A stretch of DNA of 64,000 nucleotides, taken from Mortierella alpina. Taxonomy: Eukaryota; Mortierellomycota; Mortierellomycetes; Mortierellales; Mortierellaceae. The stretch spans positions 2,728,001 through 2,792,000 of the forward strand of contig JANATF010000005.1 of NCBI GenBank assembly GCA_029449245.1, written 5' to 3'. The first letter of the stretch is position 1, and each line of letters starts with the position of its first letter. A model generated the notes under the pieces. The model worked only from the letters and a program-made list of their open reading frames with translations, searched no databases and had not been told where the DNA came from. A program made the position numbers and the translations under genes. This document shows positions 1-9,500 of the stretch, piece by piece.

Positions 1-1183
1 TCTTGAGTAGGCTTCCCTGATCGTCTTGCTGGACGTACGGTGAGGTAGAGGCATCTTGGACTTCGGAGGCTGTGTCAGAGCTATCAGCGCCTCCAAGGAG
101 TTTATCCAAAAGACCTCTCTTGAGTAGGCCTTCTTGATCGTCTTGCTGGACGTACGGTGAGGTGGAGGCATCTTGGATCTCGGAGGCTGTGTCAGAGCTA
201 TCGGCGCCTCCAAGGAGTTTATCCAAAAGACCTCTCTTGAGTAGGCCTTCTTGATCGTCGTGCTGGACGTACGGTGAGGTAGAGGCATCTTGGACTTCGG
301 AGGCTGTGTCAGAGCTATCGGTGCCTCCAAGGAGTTTATCCAAAAGACCTCTCTTGAGTAGGCCTTCTTGATCGTCTTGCTGGACGTACGGTGAGGTGGA
401 GGCATCTTGGATTTCGGAGGCTGTGTCAGAGCTATCGGCGCCTCCAAGGAGTTTATCCAAAAGACCTCTCTTGAGTAGGCCTTCTTGATCGTCTTGCTGG
501 ACGTACGGTGAGGTGGAGGCATCTTGGATTTCGGAGGCTGTGTCAGAGCTATCGGCGCCTCCAAGGAGTTTATCCAAAAGACCTCTCTTGAGTAGGCCTT
601 CTTGATCGTCTTGCTGGACGTACGGTGAGGTGGAGGCATCTTGGATTTCGGAGGCTGTGTCAGAGCTATCGGCGCCTCCAAGGAGTTTATCCAAAAGACC
701 TCTCTTGAGTAGGCCTTCTTGATCGTCTTGCTGGACGTACGGTGAGGTAGAGGCATCTTGGACTTCGGAGGCTGTGTCAGAGCTATCGGTGCCTCCAAGG
801 AGTTTATCCAAAAGACCTCTCTTGAGTAGGCCTTCTTGATCGTCTTGCTGGACGTACGGTGAGGTAGAGGCATCTTGGACTTCGGAGGCTGTGTCAGAGC
901 TGTCGGTGTCCCTGAAGAGACCACCCAAAAGACCTCTCTTGAGTATGTCTCCCAAAAAAGGTACGTCTCGCTTGACGTACGGTGAGGTAGAGGTATCTTT
1001 GACCTCGGATGCTGCAGATTTGTGACCACCTGGAAGAAGGTCGCCCAAAATATGCGGTAGAGCGCGCTCAGCGAGCCTGTTGCGAGCATAAAGTTGGCCG
1101 TGCTGACTCTCAGGCTCGGGCTCCTGCATCGCGCAGGCCACAGCGGCGGCCGCAGACAAAAGAACGGCGGAGGTGATCCTCAT
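1..1183 (-). CDS. Secreted Kex2-type repeat peptide precursor (KEP), 3' end beyond window
   Basis: The frame is open from ATG 1183 to the window edge (394 codons, no intron, no stop), so the C-terminus is missing. Residues 1-18 form a signal peptide (MRITSAVLLSAAAAVACA). A spacer to about residue 83 holds Lys-Arg at 71-72 and 82-83. From residue 84, eight 39-residue units follow without indels. A typical unit starts GLLDKLLGG, has an acidic/Ser-rich centre (DSSDTASEVQDASTSPYV) and ends QQDDQEGLLKR. The spacer (LGDLLPGG...SEVKDTSTSPYVKRD) is a diverged unit in which KR stands where array units have QQ. One Lys-Arg per unit is the pattern of fungal precursors cut by Kex2 in the late Golgi into many near-identical peptides, such as pheromone-like peptides, repellents and RiPP precursors. 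Function is unknown. An uncut repetitive wall protein is the alternative. Coding is well supported; processing is inferred. Confidence 0.85.
   Translation of the reverse strand, partial: MRITSAVLLSAAAAVACAMQEPEPESQHGQLYARNRLAERALPHILGDLLPGGHKSAASEVKDTSTSPYVKRDVPFLGDILKRGLLGGLFRDTDSSDTASEVQDASTSPYVQQDDQEGLLKRGLLDKLLGGTDSSDTASEVQDASTSPYVQQDDQEGLLKRGLLDKLLGGADSSDTASEIQDASTSPYVQQDDQEGLLKRGLLDKLLGGADSSDTASEIQDASTSPYVQQDDQEGLLKRGLLDKLLGGADSSDTASEIQDASTSPYVQQDDQEGLLKRGLLDKLLGGTDSSDTASEVQDASTSPYVQHDDQEGLLKRGLLDKLLGGADSSDTASEIQDASTSPYVQQDDQEGLLKRGLLDKLLGGADSSDTASEVQDASTSPYVQQDDQGSLLK
2..937. repeat. 117-bp in-frame tandem repeat, eight copies
   Basis: Units begin (read as cttgagtag on the plus strand) at 2, 119, 236, 353, 470, 587, 704 and 821, a constant 117-bp step with no indel. 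The next unit boundary, at 938, opens the diverged leader-proximal region. Copies differ at only a few bases, giving Ala/Thr, Val/Ile and one Gln/His exchange. The array is the coding body of the secreted precursor gene and continues past the window edge. Confidence 0.97.
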
Positions 1184-2498
1184 CGTGGTGAGTGAGCAAC
1201 AGATAAGGCGAGGGTAAACGATGATGAGTGTAGAGAGGAGGATGAGGTTGGTGGTGGTTTCAACGGGTAGAACAATAAACGATGGCAAAGTAACTAGAAG
1301 GAGGGAAGAGAGAGAGCGGACGTGCGGAAGAGAACTGAAAGAGGATGAACGGCCAACAGCAGCATAGTTATACGTTCTGGAGGATGAGGGTGACAGCAGG
1401 GAGAAAAAAACGGGGGCATACTGGCAGTGTAATGACCTGTAGAGCTCCTGAGATGCTCTCTACCGCGTCCCCGCTCAGCCCATACCGCGCGGACGCTATA
1501 CAGTAGACGAAACGAGCTCACAGCCACCCTCTTGCGGACAGGACCTTGGCCCCTTCCTGACGGCGCCACTCTCTGTGGTGTAGCAGGATAAACTCCGTGA
1601 AAAGCAAACAACTCTGTCACCTCCTTTATCAAGTCTGAACCTAGAAGTGCTGTTATCCCTGACGTCGTGCGGCGACCTCTAGTCTACGCGTTGACACGAC
1701 TAGCAAACGGAGTTGGTTGTGGCCATTGCACCCTGAGAGCAAGTTCCTGGGGAGCTTCCTTCTTGCTAAGCAGCCTCTCGTCCTACGTATAGTCCTCCTT
1801 CTCTCCCTCTCTTTCTCTTTTCTCGTGATGGGTCACCTCCTGAGCAAGGTTTATGGCACAGGGCTCAGATAGCCGATCTCGCCTAGATATGGTCGTGTCA
1901 CTTTGCAGCAAGTTACAGGGATACAACGCAAAAAAGAGCTCACCACGAAAAGAGCACTCCTGAAATGTTCCCTTTCTCACACTTGACATCATTGGACGCA
2001 GGGCTTGATTCCACCGAATGTGTGCTCGTGAGCATTGACGTTTCTCTGTTCAGAAAAAGGAGCTTAGAAACCAATGGACATCGCTGTTGACCTAATCCGT
2101 GGGTGGAATGAGTAAATGAGTAGCTGATTTCGCACAAGGGGCCGTTGTAGTGATACGGAGCATTGGGATCAAGCCAGTTGCGTTAGTGAAACCATTTCTG
2201 CGCAAAGGCCCGTTGTTCAGGGCGCGATGAGGTATCCCGCTTTCGTTCGTGTAGTGAAAAGACGACTAGCATGGACCACCATGGTGTGTACATGGCATTT
2301 GATGTACGCGCCCTTTGGCCAACGTATGCAAAAGACTAGGTCTATTATCATTTTCGGTGAGAATATATGGTACTACTGATATATTGCGTTGCCCGCCTAC
2401 GTGGTTCTACGTATGTAAAGTGATAACACCATAGACCGTTCAGAATTCTGGTTCGAGTAGCGTGTGGATGTATCAACATGGGTATGCCACGAGCTATG
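1184..2498. other. Intergenic stretch between two secreted-precursor genes
   Basis: It holds the upstream region of the repeat precursor gene and the 3' flank of the shorter secreted gene. Short open frames are present on both strands, but none shows a signal peptide, splice structure or recognisable family. I see no tRNA or transposon here. Confidence 0.5.
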
Positions 2499-2873
2499 CT
2501 ACTCTGTTCTATCGTTGGCGGTGCCGTCCGCTCCAGGGAAAAGACCTCCTCCTAACTGGAAAACAGATATGTTTTGTAGAATTTCAGGATCGTAACTGGG
2601 CTGGTCCACTGAACCAGATATGCCTGTTTTCTTGGTCTTCGGGCGTTTTGAACTCTCACTGAACATATTTCTGAGGAAAGTGATTGAGCGCTTTTTGGGC
2701 CCACTGCGACTGAGATGGACGCCGTCAAAGTCATACGCGAGCCTGCGTTTGATAGTTGGCCGATCGCGCGTATAGAGCTTTCTAGGTTGTCCGGGCAGAC
2801 TTGTCGCTTCTTGGGACGCGCAGACGACAGCAGTTGTTGTCAACAGGGTGATAGCAAGCACTGAAATCTTCAT
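2499..2873 (-). CDS. Small secreted protein with dibasic sites
   Basis: This is a single-exon 124-residue protein. Residues 1-18 (MKISVLAITLLTTTAVVC) are a typical signal peptide. The mature part has basic clusters that could be Kex2-type sites: KRR at 42-44, KKR at 60-62, KR at 76-77 and KK at 81-82. These would release peptides such as RLAYDFDGVHLSRSGP and SITFLRNMFSES. The leader resembles that of the neighbouring repeat precursor: both read CAxQE just after the hydrophobic core and LYxR(N/D)R some 12 residues later. No cysteines follow the signal peptide, so it is not a disulfide-rich effector. A TATA box lies about 120 bp upstream. No known family is recognised; a secreted peptide precursor or effector-like protein is inferred. 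Confidence 0.6.
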   Translation of the reverse strand: MKISVLAITLLTTTAVVCASQEATSLPGQPRKLYTRDRPTIKRRLAYDFDGVHLSRSGPKKRSITFLRNMFSESSKRPKTKKTGISGSVDQPSYDPEILQNISVFQLGGGLFPGADGTANDRTE

Positions 2874-2990
2874 TTTTGCTTTTGTGGATCGGTACGGAGA
2901 GACGGCGATAGGGTTGGTGAGTGCAGTGTTGAGGAAGAGGGAACGATGGGCGAGGATAGATGAGGGTGGGTGAGGGGTTGGTTGCTACCC

Positions 2991-2997
2991 TTTTATA
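2991..2997 (-). promoter_or_regulatory. Probable TATA box for the small secreted protein
   Basis: Read on the minus strand the sequence is TATAAAA, within GTATAAAAGGG, about 118 bp upstream of the ATG at 2873. It lies in the 334-bp divergent interval shared with the RUS-family gene on the plus strand. Confidence 0.5.
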
Positions 2998-3207
2998 CCT
3001 ACGGTAAGGGTCTTTTGAACCTGGAGGTACTTGCTTTTCTGCAAAGAGAATATAGTATGTATTTGCAGCGACGCGTGTTCGTACAACAGTCCCCCAGGGC
3101 ATATGAACGAGCCCAGCCCGACATTCTGTTTCTCTCCTCCGCTCCATCTGCTGCCCCAACCAACCCCGCACCTCCATGCCCTGACCCAGCGGGATCTTTC
3201 ACTCGCC

Positions 3208-5378
3208 ATGCTGCCTCGACTCCTCCGCTCATCAGGACAACACGCCCAGGCCCATCGTGTTGGCTCATGGTCGGCTTCCTCGCAAAACCCCCATCAGATC
3301 AGCTCGCGATCTCGCAAACGCGCTTTCGCAGCGCACAGCAACTCCGTCTCCGCCACCACCATCAGCCAGAGCTCAGCAAGGTTCGAATCGCCAGAATGGG
3401 CCCGCAGCCGATCCTTCGCCACTGAATCATCAACCGCAAGCAGCAATGCATCCAAGGCGCAATCTAGAACGGCCATCAACATCAGACAGCGCAGGGCCGC
3501 CACCTGGCTCCCCAAGTGGCAAACTCTGACTCTCGCAACGGACGAGGCTACAAAAACGTTTACCTTTCAGCGCGCCACCACCGAGAACAAGGCCTCCCAA
3601 GACGGCGGTGCAGAAGAGGAGATCGGGACTGCCAAGCACCTTCTTTCGCCTCAGACTGCACTGGCTGTATTCTTACCCAAGGGCTACCCAGAGTCTGTAA
3701 CTCCCAACTACTGGCCGTTTGCAAAGTGGCAGTTTGTCCACAACGTTGCAGGATCGGTTACAGCCGGTAGGAAGAGCGCCACTGGTTCTTGCTTCTTGCT
3801 TGATCCACAGGTGCACGAACAAGAGCTCGAGGTGACTCACAGCCATTCTTAATTTTGACCCAATTCAATCAACCTCTAGTCATTTCCACACAATCCTTGC
3901 TCTTTGCTATGGGACTCGGGGCAGGGTCTATACCCATGGCGGCTGCTCTTAATTGGATCATCAAGGATGGACTCGGCCAACTCGGAGGTGTTGTTTATGC
4001 GTCGTTTGTAAGCGATAAATTTGACTCTGAACCCAAACGTTTCCGATTCCAGGCAACCGTGGCCATGCAAGGGGCGAATGTTCTGGAGCTGCTGACGCCA
4101 CTTTGGCCGGGATCGTTCCTAGTCATCGCATCGATCTCCAACATTGGTATGCTTTTGTCGCTTTGCACGATTTCCATATGGACCGGCAAGAGGACCAAAG
4201 TAGAATGAGATGACTGATTATCTACCTCTAATCTCGATATCAAACAGGCAAGAATATGGCTTGGCTAGCAAGCTCTGCAACCAGGGCACAAATGAACAAG
4301 ACGTTTGCTCTACGAGACAAGTAAGATGCCTGTGATTGCATGCGAGACGGATTACACTTTGCATCGCACGAACCACTGACCACGCGAAAACATTTTTTGT
4401 TCAATTGCTTCTTAGCTTGGGCGACATCACTGGAAAATCAGGATCACAGACCACTGCCGCTGGACTTGTTGGTAGGCAATGAAACTCGGCTTTTGTTTCT
4501 CCACACAACCAAACCTTTGCTGTTGCATTAGCTAATACACTTCTCGTGTGTATAAATATAACATAGGAACGGGTCTGGGTGTTGTCATTGCAGCATTGAT
4601 GAGCCACGTTTCCGAGGATCCTACAGTCCTTCCACTGGTACCAATGTGCTTGACGTTCCTCCCGTTCTCAATCTTCAACATTTATTCAAACTACCGATCC
4701 AGCCACTATGTCACAACGCCATCACTCAATGTACCACGCGCGGAGACCGTCTTTTACGGCATCTTGAAGGAACTGGTCCTTGAGAAGGAAGGCTATAGCA
4801 AGGAAAATCCCACCGTCGCGCACCTGGTACAGCAACTGGAGCGCCTCGTACCTGCACCCATGGACGTGGCGCACAATGAGGTCTTTGTAACAGGATTCAA
4901 ATCGCCCTTTACGGTCGGACTCGAGATTGAACCCGTCATCAGTCGGTTTTCATGTCAAGGTGAAGGAGCCGAAACCTTGGATCGGGCGTTCAGGCAGCTG
5001 GACTTTGTGCAGAGGGAACGTTACTATATTATGGCAGACGAATCAATTCGCGGAGGCAAAGGACATGGAAGAGGCAAGCTTGTCATTTGGTTTGATAAGA
5101 AGGCCAAAGGCAGGGATCTGATTCAAGGGTTCTACCATGCTTGTGCAGCACGATGGCTCTTGGCCAAACAGGAGGCGGGTGTTCACAACCCATCCGGACT
5201 AGCGGCAGAGGATTCACCATGGGCCAAGGCGATTGGTGTGGCACACCATCAGGCCATAGAAACGGTCCCTAGACTTATTGAGGTGATGAACCAGAAGGGC
5301 TGGGACACGGACAGCTTGTTCCTGACGGATGGCGACCTCAATCGCGTCCAGATCGACAATGGGGCTCTAAGCACGTGA
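3208..5378 (+). CDS. RUS/DUF647 (root UVB sensitive) family protein, probably mitochondrial
   Basis: Five exons (3208-3766, 3880-4146, 4248-4320, 4416-4471, 4567-5378) give 588 aa. Every junction is GT-AG and restores the family core: LPKGYPESVTPNYWPF, then VISTQSLLFAMGLG, WIIKDGLGQLGGVVYASF, MAWLASSATRAQMNKTFALR, DITGKSGSQTTAAGLVGTGL and FNIYSNYRSSHYV. The first ~60 residues are rich in Arg, Ser and Ala and lack acids, which suggests a mitochondrial presequence. RUS proteins are best known from plants, where RUS1/RUS2 act in UV-B and vitamin B6-linked signalling; their biochemistry is unresolved and fungal roles are not established. A longer frame exists upstream of 3208 but lacks an earlier ATG. 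Family assignment is strong, function open. Confidence 0.88.
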
Positions 5379-5496
5379 TTTTCTCTTGCCACCCGTGGGA
5401 ATAAAAAAAACGACCTCGTCTCCGCATTTCTCATCGCCGCACTCCGAGCGTTTTCTTTCTCTTCAACTCCTCTTTCCCCGCTTCACCCTCCCGGCC

Positions 5497-6325
5497 ATGT
5501 TCCGCCCATTCCTCTCGCGTGCACTCCCCACTCAGTCTGTTGCCAAGCGTGCTCTCTCCACCGGCATCCCCAAGGTACACATACATCTCCAGCATTTCAA
5601 GAACACAGCCCCGAGAAACACATGGGAGATGAGCCGAAAAAGCGAATCAATGGCGGGAAAGGGTGTTCGGTTGGTTTTGCAAATGCCGTTAAAGTGATAC
5701 TTTTTCCTCTGCTCCATCTATCCCATGCGGCATGTCGCAGTCTCTCTCTCTTTTTTTTCGAAAGTACTTCAGCTTGTTCACACTCCTGCCATCCCACCTT
5801 TATTCTGTTAGGCATCGCCACTCTGGAAGCTCGGCCGGCTGAACCATGTGGCCATTGCTGTTCCTGATATTGACCAGTCCACAGCCTTCTACCGGGACTT
5901 GCTTGGCGCCACTGTCAGCGCGAAGGTGGTAAGAAAAAAAAGACTTTGATCTTTTTGGGTTATTGGGGGGAAGGAACAGATGAACTCTCAAGACTCGAAC
6001 AGCCCTTTTTGTTTTTTCTTTTTAGCCATTACCTGAACACGGCGTGTACACGGTCTTTGTAGAGCTGGGCAATACCAAGATTGAACTCCTTCACCCTTAT
6101 GGAGAAAACTCGCCTATCCAGGGGTTCCTCAACAAGAACAAGTCGGGAGGGATTCATCACATCTGCATTGAGGTCGACGATGTCACCAAGGCCGTGAACG
6201 ATCTGATGGCCAAGGGTATCAAAGCCCTCAACCCAATCCCCAAGATTGGCGCGCATGGAAAGCCCGTCGTGTTCTTGCACCCCAAGGATTGTCACGGAAC
6301 GTTGGTAGAGCTGGAGCAGAGCTAA
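5497..6325 (+). CDS. MCEE: Methylmalonyl-CoA epimerase, mitochondrial
   Basis: Three exons (5497-5574, 5812-5928, 6026-6325) give 164 aa. Exon 1 encodes a classic mitochondrial presequence (MFRPFLSRALPTQSVAKRAL). The rest is one vicinal-oxygen-chelate fold: RLNHVAIAVPD with metal ligand His38, GGIHHICIEVDD with His near 110, and LVELEQ with Glu near 160. The enzyme interconverts (S)- and (R)-methylmalonyl-CoA between propionyl-CoA carboxylase and methylmalonyl-CoA mutase. Yeasts use the methylcitrate cycle instead, so this gene suggests a B12-dependent propionate route, as known in early-diverging fungi. It lies 118 bp after the RUS gene on the same strand and converges on the O-mannosyltransferase gene. 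Confidence 0.92.
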
Positions 6326-6542
6326 GGGGAAAACACGCTCCCACACACACATAAAAGAAAAAAGAAGAGTCGCTTCGCGCCCATACCTTGTCCTGTTCGT
6401 GCCATTTTTTGATCGACCTTCACTATACTTTTGGATCCATTGTGCTGCGTACTTGTGAAAAAAACTACCCGACTCTTTTTTTTATTTTTATTCTACACAG
6501 TGAAAGCGGGGATGCTTTTTTTTTTTGTATTGTAAAACACAA

Positions 6543-9500
6543 TCAGACCTTCTTTGCTGAGCCGTCTAACCTCTCCTCTTCGTCTTCGTCTTGTTCGTCC
6601 TGTTCTCTGTCTTCGTCCGCGTTTTCTCTTTCCTCTTCTTCCTCTTCATCATCGCCGCCTTCTCCAATATTCTCCTCATTCAGCTCGTTTGGCCGCCGCT
6701 TTAGCTGCTCCTGCATATGCTTGTCGCCTACATCCCCACCATTAGGCGCCGCGGTTTGACCATCCACAGAATGCTCCTCCAATGACGATGACGATGACGA
6801 TGATGATGAAGAGTCTTCTTTCCCTTCCTCATTATGAGGCATCAAATGCTCCAAAAAGTCATGCGGTTTGTCTGCACCACCATTTTCCTCAACTGCTGCC
6901 GGAGCAACAATACGCCCTGTCTGAGGAGTGAGCGGGGTTGGGTCCGGCTTGTACTGGGCATAAGACTCCGGATACTGATAACAGTCATAATCCCACGTCT
7001 TGAGCATCTTGGATCCCTCACATTGCGACCGTGTCCACTGGGATCCATACGTCAGCGGCGAGCGGGCTCGAAACACGAGGATCGCGAGGGTGGAGACGAA
7101 AATAAGGGCTGCGAGACGGTAACGGTTGGGGATGAACCGACAGGCGAGATCGAATGTCACACAGAGCATGAGGATCGCAAAATAAAGGGCTGGAAGGTAA
7201 TGGTGGAGGAACAATTGGCGATCCATGAGAAAGAATGGTAGGTAGTGATAGCACCAGCCCATGAAAAAGAAGCCTCCTGAAAGCTCGTAATAGTCACGAA
7301 GACCTATCACAAAGAGAAGTATGATGGTGAGCATTTTCCGTTCCTTGGGCAGAAAACGGGGACCTTGGCAAAAAAAAAAATCAATCATCGTCCAACTTTT
7401 TTTTTTACCTCTGAAATTGTCGCGATAGCCCCGCTTGTCGCGCACGACCAAAAGAATGCGGATCACGGCGTACAATCCGATCGACAAGGATGAAAGGTAC
7501 CAGATGAACCAGTTGCCGATCAGGTACATGTGCTTTTGATCCTTGCCCCAGAAACTGATGCCGCGTCTCATCCATGGCCACGAAGAAGGTCGGGATTCAT
7601 ATGGATGCGAATCTGTCAAGCCAGCGTTGGTGGTCCACATGACTTTGTTGAGTTCAATGAACTTGCCAAAGAAACCGGGCTTCTTGTAGTTGACTTTGGG
7701 CGCATTATGCGGATCTAAGCCAAGAGAAAAATAATAGTGTTGTCAGCGACAGTTCCCAACTCAATCAAGCAGAGTAAAAGAACTAGTTTGCAAATGAAAA
7801 AAAAAGAGTTTTGGGTGTTGCCACTTACATGCACTATAGGCATTGGACTCGATTATCCATGTCGATTTCGCCAATACAGCACTGCGCATGCAAGTCACCT
7901 CCTGCTGTTCGAATCCCCACTTTGGCAACTTGACCTTGTGCGAGAACAAGTCGCAAGCCATGTTCACATGGACCAGCTTGAACTTTGACCGCAGCGTATG
8001 GAGTTGATCGCCCGCCTTCTTGTTCTTGCCCTCAAACTCGACAATCTCTAACCGCCACTCGTCGTTCGCATCCCCTGCAAAGCCATCGCCTCCATAGCCG
8101 CTGACTTCAAAATGGTTATCGTCCTCTGTGATCGGCGCCTTTTGCTGATGGGAATGAAGGCGCTTCGACGTTGGCACATGTAAGAGCCTGACAATATCTC
8201 CGTTCTTCACATACTCCAGTCGGTCAGGGACCGTGCCGTCTTTCCTTTGAATGATCCATTCGTTATTGCTGTCCTTGTGTGGGTACAGTGTAATTTGTTG
8301 CTCTGTTGTCATTGACCAAGAAAAAATAAAGATTGTTAGTGCCCTATCCAACCGAGATGCATGCTGTAAAGCTGAAACATATTAATCTCGCTCGAGGCAG
8401 CCCCAAACAATTGACTTGTGGATTTCCCCTCCTTACGTTTGCTTCCTGTCTCATAGTTGGAAGGATGGGAATGCAGGTACCCTCCCTGTGTACCAAGATG
8501 TCGGATCGAGAGTGTTGCTCCATATGCAACATCTATATATCGTCATCGTTGTAAATCTACGTCAGCAAGCAAAGATCACATTTCAAAAACAATCCGGCCA
8601 TAGGCCCTAAGGCCTGTTGTGCAAGAAAATGGAATATATAAAAAAAGCCATAAACAACATTACCGAGTGGTGAATCCTGAAGCGAATGGCCCAGGGTCAT
8701 CTGGAAAGGGGCACTCATGAATCCGTCGCCATCTCCACTGGATCCAAGCAGCAAAAAGTGGATCTCAAACATGAACATGTACACCACCACAGGGACAGCA
8801 ATCAAGCATACAGCACGGGCTGCGAAGTGGTTCATCCATACACGCGTCGTCACCCGCAAATCTCCCCAAAGGATCCAGAGCTGGTTGATGGTCGATGTGC
8901 CGACGGTCGCAATGATAAAGAGTCCGACCCACTTGACACTTCCTGCTAGTCCCAATCCCAATCCGGTCAAAAACAGCCAGATATACCAATCGTCCGAGAA
9001 GGGATACTTTCGCTGGTTGTGGAAGTTGGTCCATGCCAGCACCGTGAAGGCCGTAAAGAAGATCAGGGGTGAATCCAGCAAAATGAGTCGACTCTGCGTG
9101 ACAATGCTGTTTTCTGTTATTATCAAGGTTGATCCCCAGCCCGCGCGATCAATGAAAATAAGAGAGAGCATAGTTAGGAATTTGATTTTTTTTTCTTCTC
9201 GTAATGTTCAGAAGCATACTGCCTATGCCGCAACAACATTTGCAAGCAGACACTTACCAAAGAGGACAAGGACGGCAGCCAAGATCGAAGCGTGTAAGGA
9301 ATGCCCCGAGTTCTTGATCGTGTAAAAGGCCATTGGCACCACTGCTACTCCCATGAGGGCGCCCAGCATCCTCATGGCGACGTAAGGCACCTTGGGTTCC
9401 AAATAATCCCTATAAGCGTCAAGTTGAGATCCATGATGAAATCCCTCGAGAGTGGTTAGTCATGATCCGTCCTATCATTACAACATGATGTCTCTCCTCT

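Noticed and set aside
2-937. Possible CRISPR-like or satellite array
   Set aside because: The units are contiguous 117-bp repeats with no unique spacers, and read as one open frame behind a signal peptide, so it is a coding repeat.
1294-1632. 112-codon minus-strand frame
   Set aside because: There is no signal peptide, domain or codon pattern. It lies in the promoter region of the repeat precursor gene.
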